Shown: positions 44,291 through 56,900 of the stretch, one piece after another
Position numbering within the stretch: position 1 is the stretch's first letter
How the letters are laid out: each line of letters begins with the position of its first letter
NCBI GenBank assembly: GCA_033065855.1
Contig: JAVXUO010000284.1
Span: 1-64,000, forward strand
Direction of reading: 5' to 3'
DNA length: 64,000 nt
DNA from: Escallonia rubra
Taxonomy: Eukaryota > Streptophyta > Magnoliopsida > Escalloniales > Escalloniaceae
Position numbers and translations under genes: made by a program
The notes under the pieces: model-generated
What the model was told of the DNA's origin: nothing
What the model saw: the letters and a program-made list of their open reading frames with translations, nothing else
Database searches by the model: none

Positions 44291-44879
44291 ATGAGTCTGT
44301 ATTAAGTTATAATATTTTGGTATAGTCTGTGGTCTAATTATTCGATTATTCTGTTTAGGTTAAAGTTAAAGACTTCCGGTTAGATAGTTTAATTGCGAAT
44401 CCAGGTAAGGAATTCTATCTGAACCCTTGGTAAGGACTTTCGTCCGAACCCTTATTTCGATAACTCGTTCTCATAAGTACTCCTTGATTTAATTATGACT
44501 AATGTCGAACTCCGAAGTAAGAACTGACATCAGTATGCTATTGCCCAGAAAATCTCAACATTGAACCTGACTCAATTATTTGGAAATCTTGTGATGCTCA
44601 CATGTTATTGCACACTGAGCAAATTCAGCGATTGTATATTATTCTAATTTGTCATCGCTATTCGTTTGGGCTCTATTATTTTAATACAAGTTGCATTCCT
44701 TGCTTTGAAAACCTTTTGTTGAGCCATAAAACGTTTATGGAAACTCTTATTGATGATCATTAACTATTATCCATCGAGCATTGAATAACATGTTGCATTA
44801 TCGAATTGTTGTCATTCTGCATATTGCCATGAGAATTTGCAATGGTGTGTTAGGCGGGAAATGGTATATCTATCGGATG

Positions 44880-45195
44880 ATATTGGTGTGGGCTAGTACC
44901 TTGACGGACTAGCCGGCATATTGGTATGGGCTAATGCCTTAATGGACTAGCCGGTGTATTGGTGTAGACTAGTGCCTTGACGGACTAGCCGACATATTGG
45001 TGTGGGCTAAAGCCTTAATGAACTAGCTGGTGTATTGGTGTAGGCTAGTGCCTTGACGGACTAGTGGGCATATTGGCGTGGGTTAGTGCCTTGATGGACT
45101 AGTCGGTGTATTGGTGTGGGCTAGTGCCTTGACGGGCTAGTCTTGTGCATTGGTGTGGGCTAGTACCTTGACGGACTAGTCGGTGTATCTGTGAT
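44880..45195 (+). repeat. 38 bp tandem array in solo LTR
   Basis: About eight units with TTGACGGACTAG and GGTGTGGGCTAGTGCC landmarks (44901, 44939, 44977, 45015 and on), spaced 38 bp. Confidence 0.88.
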
Positions 45196-45888
45196 TCTCT
45201 GCATCGTATCTAAAATCTTTTTGATATCTGGTCGAACTAGTTATGATTCTTTTAAAACTCTTGAAAAATTATCATTGAATTGCATCTACGAATTATTTTG
45301 TAATTTTTGTGTACAGGAGGACTTGGTGTGGGCAGAAATGATTGGAAAGTATATCTGAATGATTTGTGCTTGTGTTGAAATCCCTTGAGAAACTTTCGTG
45401 GTACTTTGGAAATCATTGAGCTCTCAAGGTCGGTTGAGGTATTTCGAAAATCATCGTCAATTGGATTCTTTGGAGTCATTTGGTAATTCTTTTTGTAGTT
45501 CTTGTATGACCTTACTGAGCTCTCAAAAGCTCACCCTTCGTTTGAGTCCCTTCTACATGTGACGACCAGCTGTCGCATATTCAGGAATGGGTTAGAGTCT
45601 GTGCGAGATTCCGATGAGCCCATCACTACTTGGTAATGTGACCCCTGCGCGGGTCTATACCGTCGATTCATCATATTGATCTCCAGTTATTGAGAACCTA
45701 GGTTTTAGTAGTTAAGTTTGATCAGTTATTGTAATCTTGTATTTTAAGGAATTTGGATTGATGTTGATCAGATGCTTTAAAGTATGTGGTAGGGAATATG
45801 ATCTAACATGTTTGATGTGATCCGGTAGGTTAACGACCCGGGAGTTCGGGGCGGCGGAGCTTTGGATTTCCGAGGCTGTTACAATGAA

Positions 45889-46840
45889 GGCTAAAGTAGA
45901 AGGGTATTTACTCATGGTTCCAATACCATGGTAATCTCAGCACCAACATGATGAACCACACCTAGCTCTCTTGCCACCACGAAGAAGTACACGATGTTGT
46001 CGTGCCACCACGAAGAACCATGCCTCGCTAGATAACCACCATGGCCACCACTAACTAGCTTCGATCTTATTTCCTTTGGCCCAACTGACCCATACAGCCA
46101 CCACAAAACTATCTCAAAACTGCCACCCATAATCATCAGTCGTCACCATCATCAGTCGCCACCCTCAATCACCTCAAAAATGCAGCACCACCATGTATGA
46201 GCAACCGCCACCCACAACATCCCCCTCAATCAACATCACATCACCCTTATCGTTGAGGCCCACAACTCTACTGGTGGTGGTGCCATGGTGATCCACATCA
46301 TTCGGTTCGACGGGGCTGTCTGCAACAAAATAGAAACAAACCGAGAATGAAAGGTCTAATTTTTTTGTGGAAGCGGTGGGCCACAGAGGCAGTGATAAAT
46401 GGAAGGTATAGATTTCTCCTAGCAAAAAAGGGACCGTCCAAATTCTTTTGAATGAGCAACATTGAACCTGTCGAGTTGGACTTATTAGGGTAACTGTTAG
46501 AACTTTTTGGAGTTTTAGGGGGCATTATGGTAAATAACCATATCAACAGTAATCGTGTTTAAGGGAAAGATAAGAAAAAAATATTGAAAAGCCAAGTAAA
46601 CGAAAGCATATCCCATTTTAAAATGGATCTAAAAACCAATAAGATTACATAAGAAAAATAACATTGAGTCCTTTTTTGAAAAGTATAAACGAACAAGACT
46701 GTGTTTTTGCTTTGAAAACGAATATATATAGTATGAAAATAAACAATAAAAATAGAAAAATGAGAAATTTAAACGAACAAGCCCACAATATTATACAAAT
46801 GGAAAAAGAAATGAAGCGTGTACAAGAGGGAGCTACTTTG
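45889..46840. repeat. Duplicated segment D, copy 1, left part
   Basis: From about 46060 it matches 57990-58720 (shared TCGGTTCG, GCTGTCTGCAACAAAATAGAA, ATAAATGGAAGGTA, TAACCATAT). Contains a CCA-rich tract (45890-46280). Split at 46840 by the LTR element and resumed at 52205. No coding region recognised. Confidence 0.8.
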
Positions 46841-47546
46841 TGTTGAAATATTTTAATAAAATAAAATGTACATTATGGTATTATCATTATATTGCAATTT
46901 ATGGCTCTATGGTATTTACTTACATGTAAATTATGAATGAGTTACAAATGCAATCATAAGTATTATTAACTCAAATGTGTTTATGGTGTATATAATATAC
47001 TTTATTATTTGGTATTATTGGGAATGGTTATGATTATTCCATGAGTTACAAAAGCTTTTATAAGCTTACTTATGTGGTCAATAAATGAATTATGATAGGC
47101 CAAGTATATAAGGCCATGGGGTGTGACATAGAAGACTTGAAGCTACCATGCTTCCAAAGTTAGTGTTTTCTACTACTATCACAATGTTTTTCTTTTGTAT
47201 CTATTTTATATTTGGGTAACGTGATCGTGGACTGGTTCATTCCGTCTTCCTGTGGACGTGCACATGGAGGAGACATAGCTGCGTCAATGGGTTTTATCTT
47301 GGAGACTTTATCTGCCATCAACACCTGCACGTAGGGAGGCGATAACGTCTTTAGGACAGTGACTCTGTCACGACTCTCACGGACGAGCTATTTTATATCC
47401 TTTTATTAATCTAGATTATGCAATTTTTTCAAGAGCTCATATAGAATTACTTTTAATTATTTATTATTATTTTGCTATGTTTAATTACCTAATGTTGCTA
47501 ATATTTTGTTGTAGAAAATACAAATTAAAGCCTAAATCTTTCAACA
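46841..47546 (+). repeat. Left LTR (706 bp)
   Basis: TG..CA-bounded and the same length as the right LTR. It holds a TATATAAGGCC motif near 47106 that could be its TATA box. Confidence 0.93.
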
Positions 47547-47741
47547 GCTAAAGACGTTATTGGTTTTGATTTGTATAGTTTTAAAATTTTATTTTTTGAA
47601 AGAGTGAAGAGAGATTTGGAAGCTGGAAATGGTAATTCCTGTTTTCAGCTCCATCACAACCTATTGCTCCTCTTTGTGCGAAAAAGAGGCTACAGAAAAC
47701 TTCATTCCAGCACTTCTCTCTCGTCACACCCATCTTCAGCA

Positions 47742-47906
47742 ATGGTGTTTGTCAAATTCCAAAAGTCGAAGGCCTACTTCAAGCGGTCCAGGTTAAGTTT
47801 AAGAGAAGGAGAAAATGGAAAGACTGACTATCGTGCCAGGATTCGTTTGATCAATCAAGATAAGAACAAGTACAACGTGCCGAAGTATCGCTTTGTTGTG
47901 CGCTTT
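47742..47906 (+). pseudogene. RPL5: Captured RPL5 (uL18) N-terminal fragment
   Basis: A host-gene piece inside the LTR element. [16 protein letters not shown] and [18 protein letters not shown] followed by KYRFVVRF are the first about 55 residues of cytosolic ribosomal protein L5, which carries 5S rRNA into the large subunit. The 30 bases before the ATG look like a short leader. The match stops abruptly at about 47906, where PP2C-like sequence soon begins. It lacks the remaining about 245 residues and cannot be a working L5. Confidence 0.85.
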
Positions 47907-47924
47907 AGGTATCTGTTGGAACTC

Positions 47925-48064
47925 ATCCTTCTTCGTGAGCTCCTTCAATGGGGGAGTTATTGCCGTTGCTGACGGTGTCTCTGGGTGGGCCGGAAAGAAT
48001 GTTGATCCTGCAAAGTTCTGTAGGGAACTGATGACTAAAGCTTCAGTTTTGGTGCCGGAAAAGG
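47925..48064 (+). pseudogene. Captured PP2C phosphatase fragment
   Basis: The segment encodes [19 protein letters not shown] and then NVDPAKFCRELMTKAS. This is the metal-binding AVADGVSGW motif region of plant PPM/PP2C phosphatases of the chloroplast-type group resembling Arabidopsis PP2C26, 55 and 62. Only about 45-50 residues are present, not enough for catalysis. It lies about 20 bp downstream of the RPL5 piece. 48065-48410 may be further captured sequence, but I do not recognise it. Confidence 0.75.
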
Positions 48065-48159
48065 AGAGGGACAGTAACGAAACCAAGGATACAGACAAAG
48101 GCATGGCTGAAGAAACCAAAAGGAATGGCAGATCAACTCATCAACAGAGCCTAGCATGA

Positions 48160-51100
48160 TGGGCCACTTATTTGACTCTGAAAAAGATTGGAAGGAGATT
48201 GAATTTCATATTAAATGGAAAGGCCAGTGTTGATGTTCAAGGCACTGCTTGGATTTTTGCCCTTGTGTAGATGCATTGCGTGGTATCTCTGTGTAATGGT
48301 AGAGGTACAAGGCTTTAAAAAGCAGGGGATGCCAAGGTCGCATGGTGACCCTTGCTACTTGCTCCAAAAGATCAATTATGTTGGTCTTGAAAATCTTCTA
48401 AGGGTATAAATTTGGGATGAGAAAGTGATATTTTCATATCACATTGAGGTATGTTCTAATTTATAATCAGTTTATTTAAATATTTGATACTTGCATATAT
48501 ATGGAAATAAAATGAGTAAGAAAATATGCAATACATTTATGAGTTATGTTTTAGAGCGATAAAAACGTATGAAATAAAAAATTGGATTATACACCGCATG
48601 AGGTTCCATTGTGTTTAATTACTATTAGGATTCTTATTTCGGTATGCCGATTAGAAGACTAATAATAGTTTTAAATTTTTTTTATAAAAAGAGTAGCATC
48701 CCTACAAAGATGTAAGATTATCAAGAGTTGGTAGCTAGTTTCACAAGTTAATCAAGTAATATGAAATGCAGTCATATTGCAAAGGAAAAATTAAGAATTT
48801 AAGGATTATCTACTACTTTGTGCTTGTGCTAAGTTGTAGATCTTGTGTTGTTTGTGACCATTTTATCTAGTTATATTTATTTGAATTGACACTATGTGAC
48901 ATAGTGTGGGTTCCTTGCTAATTACATGCAAGTGATTTTTGAGTTGCTAATATAATCTTGGTAGCGTGATGGTTAAAAATATAATTGATTTGACTTCTCG
49001 TATCAAGGCACTACTGTAAGACAATATGTGTCTATTCAGTCTTGTATGAAATATTTTTTATTTATGTAAATTTTCTGGACTTTACATTTGTGCTAATGAG
49101 CTCATTTTGTAATGTCTGAAAATTACATGATTTAGTTTTTACAACCACCTAAAAATAGTTTATAGCGGTTGTAATAAAAGGGACACTTTTCTTTTGGTAA
49201 AATATTATAAAAAAAGGGGGCTTCATTAAAATCGGTTTTGGAAATAAATTAAATAGTTTTCAAAAGGTTTATACTAAAGTAAATAAAAACTTCATATTTA
49301 GATTTAGTGATACCATGTTATGACCTTTTCAGGATATAATATTTGGTGACAATAACTCATATGCCTTTATTTGTAAATTATTATGTTTGCCTGTAAGTAG
49401 TTGTATTTTGAGTACTACTTACACTTATTCCTTCTTAATTTTTGACACATGGTTTTGGTTTGAAAAAAAAAAAAAGGAATTTTTTGAGATTTTACACATA
49501 GAGTTATAGTTTGTAAATCACCTAAAGTCAATGTTTGTGGAGTTCTCTTTCAAGAGAAAAATTTTTCATGGGATTATCGACTTTTGTAAAACAAGTAACT
49601 TGAAGCTGATTTTATTTTGTTGAGTGTGTCAATGAAATAAATTGTTTGATGAAATTATGGAAATTCTTATTTCAATGTTAAATTCTTTGATAAATACATG
49701 ACTGCGAAATGTGGGGGTACATGATTTGAAGATAATTATGATTTCTCGAGTTATGTATACACAAAGAAAATTAGCGACATAAAGAACATCTATATATAGT
49801 ATGTTCTTAATTTTAAGTCTATTTTAGCATGTCGCATGCGTGTATGCATAGTGAGATTATGTGATATATCTCATGCATATATTTATGTTTCTTGCACTTA
49901 GCTTTGCTAGTTTGCATCTCTGGGCATGTATAGCTCTTCTGCATAATTGAGCTTAAAATGTGGAAGGAGGAAAATATATATATATATTTTTGCAAAGTAT
50001 TGCGAAGTTTAGTAATTGAAATTATACTTTGGTAAAGACGTTAAATCATAATAACCGAAATCTTTGACTTCTGATTATCTTGGCTATTTTGATAATTATT
50101 GTTGTGGTATCTATTTAAAATGGTATCTAAGTTTTGATTTTTTGAATACGAGGTGCGTTGAATTTTTTGGTACTTTAAATCCTGGATACCCAATTATTTA
50201 TCATATGATTGCAAATTCGAAACTATATTTGCACATGGATTTTATCTAACTTTTGCAAAGCTTGAGAATTGAAAATTCTTGAAACTTATCAGAGGATTTT
50301 TATGAAGTTGCTATTGATATGAGATTATGTTATGCGAAGCTGATAAATGTTGAGGAAAATGTGGCTCCTAGTAGGTGAAAGACTATTGGTCACAATATGT
50401 TGAAGACTAGTTCCTAGTAATAGACTACTGATCAAATGTTTGATTCCTAGTAGTGAGACTACTGACTAGCTAGTATCATATTTGATGCTAAGCAAAGTGG
50501 ATGTTACCATTGAAATGTGATTTACTTGATGAGATTCATAATGTTGCTTCCATGTGCACTATTGGGCCCTTAAAATTTTGCAGATTTGTGATACTTCATC
50601 GATAAAAAGAAAATAAGTTATAGAGGCTTCATAAAAAATTGCACAATTTGCCTCGGGACTAGCACAGAGGCTTTATCCGTTTTTCACCTGAATTGGATGG
50701 GGTGAGCCCATAGAGAGTCACCAATGGGAGTAACCCATCCTTTGTGATTGAAGATCCCATGAAGAAGGTTCGATGGGTAGAAACAACCCGTAGAGCGTGA
50801 CTCGTGATAAAAGTAGCACCATTTTGTTAATAGGAGAGTGTCTCCTCCCCATCCGTGCGGTGCTTGTGCTACTTAGTGTGACGTCCAGGAAGGGATTTTC
50901 CCTGAATGAGCCCGAGGCGAATATTTTCGCGAGGTACATGTCACACGTACCCTTGGAGGACTCACCTAAGTGAGAGTGGTCGTGAGGCCGTGACTGTGGG
51001 AACTATGGACCATTCCCTAAAGACTCTCATGAGAATCAAGATAAGAGCGCATGGCCATTAATAGCGCTAACCCGCGAACTTAGTCCCATATCAGTATTGT

Positions 51101-51490
51101 GTGTGTGACAACTGAAGTTTGATCAAGGGACCTAATTCAAGGCGTAGTCCATTACGGCTCTCTCAAATGGAAGTTGTCAACACTAAGTGTTGGTTCAAGC
51201 CCGGAAGGCACCAACACCTATTACACAGTACAAGTTGCCCATCTTATTTATGTATTTTCAATTTTTTTTTATTACTTTACGAGTTTATAATGTTCAAGAA
51301 CCATGGCTTTATTTTGCAAAGGATAAAAATAAGTAATATAATAATGAAAAAAGAGGTTTATGAATTTATCATGATTTTCTTTGATATGGGTTAAAATGCT
51401 TTAAATTTTGTTGGAACTATGAGACTTTATATACATTTCATCAGTGGCTTTTTAAGTATTTTAAATCATCATTTTATTTTATCAAAATAG
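48160..51490. other. Interior of LTR element without recognisable genes
   Basis: AT-rich and non-coding as far as I can read. A GC-richer, more structured stretch at about 50640-51240 (GAGCCC, CCCATCC and GGGAGTGTC-type motifs) may be the old element's untranslated region. No gag or pol motif. Confidence 0.5.
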
Positions 51491-51498
51491 TGGGGGAT

Positions 51499-52204
51499 TG
51501 TTGAAATATTTTAATAAAATAAAATGTACATTATGGCATTATCATTATATTGCAATTTATGGCTCTATGGTATTTACTTACATGTAAATTATGAATGAGT
51601 TACAAATGCAATCATAAGTATTATTAACTCAAATGTGTTTATGGTGTATATAATATACTTTATTATTTGGTATTATTGGGAATGGTTATGATTATTCCAT
51701 GAGTTACAAAAGCTTTTATAAGCTTACTTATGTGGTCAATAGATGGATTATGATAGGCCAAGTATATAAGGCCATGGGGTGTGACATAGAAGACTAGAAG
51801 CTACCATGCTTCCAAAGTTAGTGTTTTCTACTATTATCACAATGTTTTTCTTTTGTATCTATTTTATATTTGGGCAACGTGATTGTGAACTGGTTCATAC
51901 CGTTTTCCTATGGACGTGCACATGGAGGAGACATAGCTGCGTCAATGGGTTTTATCTTGGAGACTTTATCTGCCGTCAACACCTGCACGTAGGGAGGCGA
52001 TAACGTCTTTAGGACAGTGACTCTGTCACGACTCTCATAGACGAGCTATTTTATATCCTTTTATTAATCTAGATTATGCAATTTTTTCAAGAGCTCATAT
52101 AGAATTACTTTTAATTATTTATTATTATTTTGCTATGTTTAATTTCCTAATGTTGCTAATACTTTGTTGTAGAAAATACAAATCAAAACCTAAATCTTTC
52201 AACA
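51499..52204 (+). repeat. Right LTR (706 bp)
   Basis: Partner of 46841-47546, followed by the CTTTG target duplication at 52205-52209. Confidence 0.93.
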
Positions 52205-54000
52205 CTTTGTTCGTTGACTCGTAAGTATTTGTCTTTATTGACCTATCAATCACCCAACTCAGAAGGCCCAAGAGAGCCACAATGATGCTTACAAGATGCG
52301 ATCGCGTGCAAGGCAAAGGACCACAATCTTGCCGTACAAGATGTGATCACACTCGAGTGTTGTTGGGCGCATATGGCTCACCCAGCATCTCTTTGATCAC
52401 GTTGCTGGATCGAATGGATCAATTTTTTGGCAGATTGTGACCATTTATTGTGGAGATTACATATTTGGTTTTAGTGACTAGTTTTGGCCTACCCAAAGAG
52501 CACACAGAACATCCTCAAAATAGACTTTTGAATTAGTTGTCACATATGATCCTAGTATGGCATGGCATAATGGATGGGTGGGTGGCTTTGGTTTGGGTCA
52601 AACGAGTGGCTGACCCATTTAAAACCATTTATTAACAGGTAAACAAGGTCAATTATTAAAGCAATTTATTTAACCAAGTATCTCAACTTTGACACATGAC
52701 ACAATTCGATTTCTGAACTGCCTCAATTTCTGACCTGACTCTTTCACTTTGTGACTTCAAAATTTTTAATAATTTTTCTGCATTTACAAAATGAAAAGCT
52801 TATCAAACTCCCACCCACCAAAGCAACTTCGCCAATCTTACTTTTGCCCTCCAAATTGTCCCTCAAATTAAAAAAAAAAAAAAACTTCGCCTACAACCTT
52901 TCTGACTGCATTAACACCTAAAAAAACACATTCTGACGTTTCTGAGGCCCTTTCTAACAAGCCCCGAAATGTAATTGCAAACATATATGCAACTACTGTG
53001 AATTTTTCCATAAAGTACTTCAGCAAAAATGTTAACACCCAAGGAATGACAATGGGAAAGGGCTAAAAACTCATACTTGCCAAGAAAAAGAAAACCCAAT
53101 TCCTGAATTTGAATCCAAATATCCACAGGAACAGTGGCGATGGCAATGGTGGAGGATGGATTGTCTGTAATTGGTGCATTGAGGTGGCAACGATGCTAGA
53201 TGACGATGGACATGGGACAACGGTGGTTATGGAGCAGCTGAGACAGATAAACGTAGACAAGCGACATTAATGGCATGTGGTAAAAGAGTGGATGCAGTGA
53301 CGGTGGAGAGCGAGTGACAATGATCGTAGTTTGTCCGTCATCGATGGGTGGAGAAAACGACGGGCCGGTGGTGATGGAAATGCAGTGACGACAACTGAGG
53401 TCATGTTAGTTTTTGGAGGAATGGACAGATTAGAGTAGAAAGAAAGTCAAAAAGATTTTAAGGGGTAAATGGATACCCATTTATGATTCATGCAAGCCAG
53501 CGGACTCATGAGTTGCAATGTACTCAGCCCGTTTTCCCAATAACGTAAACGGATGATTTTGGGTGACTTTTAAATGAACCGATTCTGAGAGGAAAACGGA
53601 TTTAGGTTATGATTGCCACTAGATGATCCAATTGTCCGAGCTAAATTCGAAAGTGTGAGTTTTAATAGTTAATCCTTTCGATTAAGCCATGCTCAGAGTT
53701 GAGAGTTGGAGTAAAAGATGCAGGGGAACGGGAAACCGCACAGCCAAAAGGCACGGGCATTACCAAAGAAAGGGAATTATGGAGTTACCAATAATAACAA
53801 GATAGTAAAAGATAAATGATTGCAAAAAAGTGCCGATAATGGTCTGATAAATGTCTCGAGCATAAAACGACCACTTAAAATTGGCTCGTCATGTCCCTAA
53901 GCATGCCACCGTAAATCAGAGTGAAAACTACATGCAAAAGGCAGCTCCTTTCAGAAAATAACAGGAAACATTATGGAATTGGAAGGGAAGCTTACAAAGC
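52205..54000. repeat. Duplicated segment D, copy 1, right part
   Basis: Matches 58725-60420 (CACTCGAGTGTTGTTGGGCG, TTGCTGGATCGAATGGATCA, ATTAAGCCATGCTCAGAGTT, TTTCAGAAAATAACAGGAAA). Within it, 52560-53610 may be a separate small element bounded by AATGGATGGGTGGG and an inverted CGGATTTAGGTTATGA-type end. Its core is a GGTGG/GACGG low-complexity tract. No gene recognised. Confidence 0.75.
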
Positions 54001-54370
54001 TGGCCCAAGCAACTATAATATGTCCTTCGTTACGGCTACTAGCTCTTTTGGGCAGTAACGAGATTGTTACAGAGAACATGGAACTCAGGGGGAAAAGATT
54101 ACGAAGCAGCTAAATCAGGTGTTTCTGCCTTGACATATAACGGAGTAACGTGTACTTTGTCGGTCCAACTGTCCAGCCGATCGCGCAAAGATTTGATCTG
54201 CGGAATCCCCACCACTCTTGGTTGAACTAGGAAACATGAACTGTCCCCTTAACCTGATCAATAATCCCCTCGATAAGATGAACCTGCAAATCCCGTGAGG
54301 AATGTTTTATTTGGCCCCTTTAAAGAATGAATAGAATGTAAAAACATGCACACAAACTAAACAGGTAATT
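54001..54370. other. Unassigned DNA
   Basis: Nothing recognised between duplicated segments D and B. Confidence 0.5.
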
Positions 54371-56900
54371 CGTCAGATGTGAGAAGCCCGAAACAGACTC
54401 TGCTTAGTGGATGTGGGTATTTCACGTTTTCAAAAATTTGAGGATCATGAGTTTCTCATAGACGAACGGCGGGGAAGGCGCTTTGTAGACAAGTGCAACA
54501 AGTATCCTCCGTTTTCCCACTTTGCCTAGAGTTTTGTAGATCAGAAGACAAAATCAATTTTAGCAACTGAGGATATCCAAGGAACAAATAATTTCAAGAA
54601 TTCGGCTGCTGACAGAATTTGGAGAACATAGAACGCATAATCGATTCACATACATAAAGGATTTGTTCTACTTCCCGGGAATTATCAAAACAGGAGAGTT
54701 GAGGCAGACAATTTTCATTTATTTTTTATTTTTTTTTAGAAAAGAGTATAAATGTATATCAAGGAGGGTAATAAAACATGCCAAACAGGCAAACAAAAGA
54801 CATACGGATGACATTCTCATCCGATAAGCAGTGCAAGAAAATAAACCCAACAACAAAAGTAACTACCCTATTTTTTTATTTTTTTTTATGTTGCAAAAAC
54901 TACAAAGACTAGAACTGGATAAACACTAACAAAAGAATCAGCTAAAGTAGGATAACTATAAAATAAAACTAAGAAAAAGCCTAAAAAACAAGCCAATCAA
55001 ACAATGCCACCTAATAAGCGCCACCAACCTGGCTGCCAGACACCTGTCACCGCACCGCCACGCTGCCTCGAATTACGCGCTTCACGCTGGCACCGAAAAC
55101 ACCGCCTTCACCGGTCATCCCACCAGGAGCCCCAGAGGACAGATCACCAATGCAAACTTACGCCATCGCAGATCAACTCCATCGGACGCACCATCACAGA
55201 TCCATGCGGACAAGACCCATCAACGACTGCCTAACCCTTATTGGCAGCAACGTTCAATGCCGGACAAGACCCAACACCCACTAACCAACTACCAAAGCAA
55301 ACTTACCGACGACCCCACGCGCCACAAAACCACCACTGACTGAAACCTTTATTGCCCTTTCCTCAAACAAATTAAACCAACAAACAAACAATAGGGCCAA
55401 ATCTAAAGAGTCAATCACCACCACAAAACCTTTTTAGATCAAGAGGGAAGGGGGATCAACTAGGGGGGAAGGGGAAGAATAAACCCTAGATGAGAAGAAT
55501 CCTAATCTAGACTCTCTAAACCCTCTCCAACCCATGGCCTCACATCACCCAATCAATCCCAATGGTGAAATAAACCCCCCACCGGCAACTGCCACAACTC
55601 AAACAGTCAGCCCCTCCACCCTGATCTAACCCCCTTGAGAACTCCGACAAACACCAACCATCACCGAAGCTGGAAAACAAAACACCACTAGGAATTGATT
55701 GCAGACGTCGAGACATTGACTGATGTCCAGCTTACCAAATCCACCTAGAGCCCACACAAGCAAACCCTAAATCAAACAGACGAAGCCTAGTCTACCACGC
55801 CACCACCCACTAGGAAATCGACGGTGGTGACGTAAACGGAATTTCAGAGAAGGAGCAGATAGGCAGAGAATAGCTCTGATCTCTTTTTTTGCTTCACACG
55901 GAGGTGCTCATCCCACTCCAATTCTAAAAATGTGAGTTACAAATCATGAACTTGTCCGGCAAATAGTTTCCATAAATCTTCAATGTGGTCATGACTCCAT
56001 GCTATGGCTTAGGGGTGAAAGCACAATTTGGTTATATTTTAAGGAGTCGATGCAAATCAACCTTTTTCTGGCGTCCAAAACTTGACATTTTTCTTTTCAG
56101 TTGGACATATATCACGCAAAAATTACAACCTAAACCTGATACCCAAATGAGGAGTCGTAGAAAAAACAAGAGACATTAAACTCAAACATATGGTTTTGAA
56201 ATATGATTAACACCTTGTTGGAAAGTGGAGTAAAGCATATGGGAGCTATCCGTGTTTTTGGATACCAACTAAGGGCATCCAGGATAAGATGACGCATAGA
56301 AAATGAATCAAATCCCTAGCTCCCCACTAGTACTGTAGTGAGAACCATGGATCGGATAAGAGAGCAGTTTATAAAACTGCAGTGGCTTACCGAACTTAAA
56401 ATTCATGAACGGGGGATCTCCCAAAAGACCGATCCAAAGGATTTTGAAAGTTGCAGTATGCCAAATTGCCAATGTATGAGTATAGATGACGCGTAAGTAT
56501 AAGTTACGAGGAAAAAACCTTAGTCAAATGTCAACTTACACCGGACTTAGCACTCATGGTCTCCAAAGCTAGATCCAAAGGATTTAAAAGTGGGAATATG
56601 CCTTTCTACGAGTCTTGATGATCCATTATCCCAACTCGCGAGAGTAACTTTAGAAGCACGTCAATTATCTTCAATACTTGCATCTGGCTTTAGTGATTTA
56701 TCTGTGTCTTATCGAAGAGTGCAGAAAATGTTAGACCTATTTGAAATATGCACGCGTTCTTTGTAGATTGTTGATCTCTTAACGACGAACATCTAAAAAA
56801 AGCATTGCTTTGCCTAGCCCCTAGCGAGTTATTTGGAGAGGTGTGTTTGTTTACAATGTTTTTGCGCTTAGTTCTTGTCTTCTATATGCTCCATTCAGGC
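54371..56900. repeat. Duplicated segment B (copy of segment A)
   Basis: 54371-54717 and 55935-56900 match 12880-13478 and 27935-28590. Segment B lacks the CACTA element and the MITE, which shows the pre-insertion state, but carries its own insertion at 54718-55934. Confidence 0.8.
54718..55934 (-). mobile_element. Probable non-autonomous LINE-type retroposon
   Basis: Absent from the paralogous segment A, so it is an insertion. On the minus strand its end reads CTCCTTGATATACATTTATA, then CTCTTTTCT and an A-rich tail (plus strand 54719-54735), like 3' ends of plant LINEs. The other end resembles a 5' leader (CGTTTACGTCACCACCGTCG). A second A-rich run is at 54870-54890. No reverse transcriptase remains. 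Target duplication could not be fixed. Confidence 0.45.

Larger units (their letters stand above)
42176..45883 (+). mobile_element. Solo LTR, chromovirus-like (Del/Tekay type), 3.7 kb
   Basis: Begins TGTAATACCCCGAACCTCGG and ends CCGAGGCTGTTACA, an inverted TGTAA..TTACA pair, with ATGAA duplicated exactly on both sides (42171-42175 and 45884-45888). Very long LTRs with this start are typical of plant Del/Tekay chromoviruses. No internal region is present, so it is a solo LTR left by recombination between two LTRs. Short repeats inside are listed separately. Confidence 0.88.
46841..52204 (+). mobile_element. Gene-carrying non-autonomous LTR retrotransposon
   Basis: Two 706 bp direct repeats (46841-47546 and 51499-52204), each starting TGTTGAAATATTTTAATAAA and ending AAATCTTTCAACA, enclose 3952 bp. 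The 5 bp flanks are CTTTG on both sides. A purine stretch (AAAATAGTGGGGGAT) precedes the right LTR. By eye the LTRs differ at about 18 sites (about 2.5 percent), roughly one million years at commonly used rates. No gag or pol domain was found. The left interior carries fragments resembling plant RPL5 and a PP2C phosphatase. The rest (48160-51490) has no recognisable coding region. It is a fossil that would have depended on another element's proteins. Confidence 0.92.
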
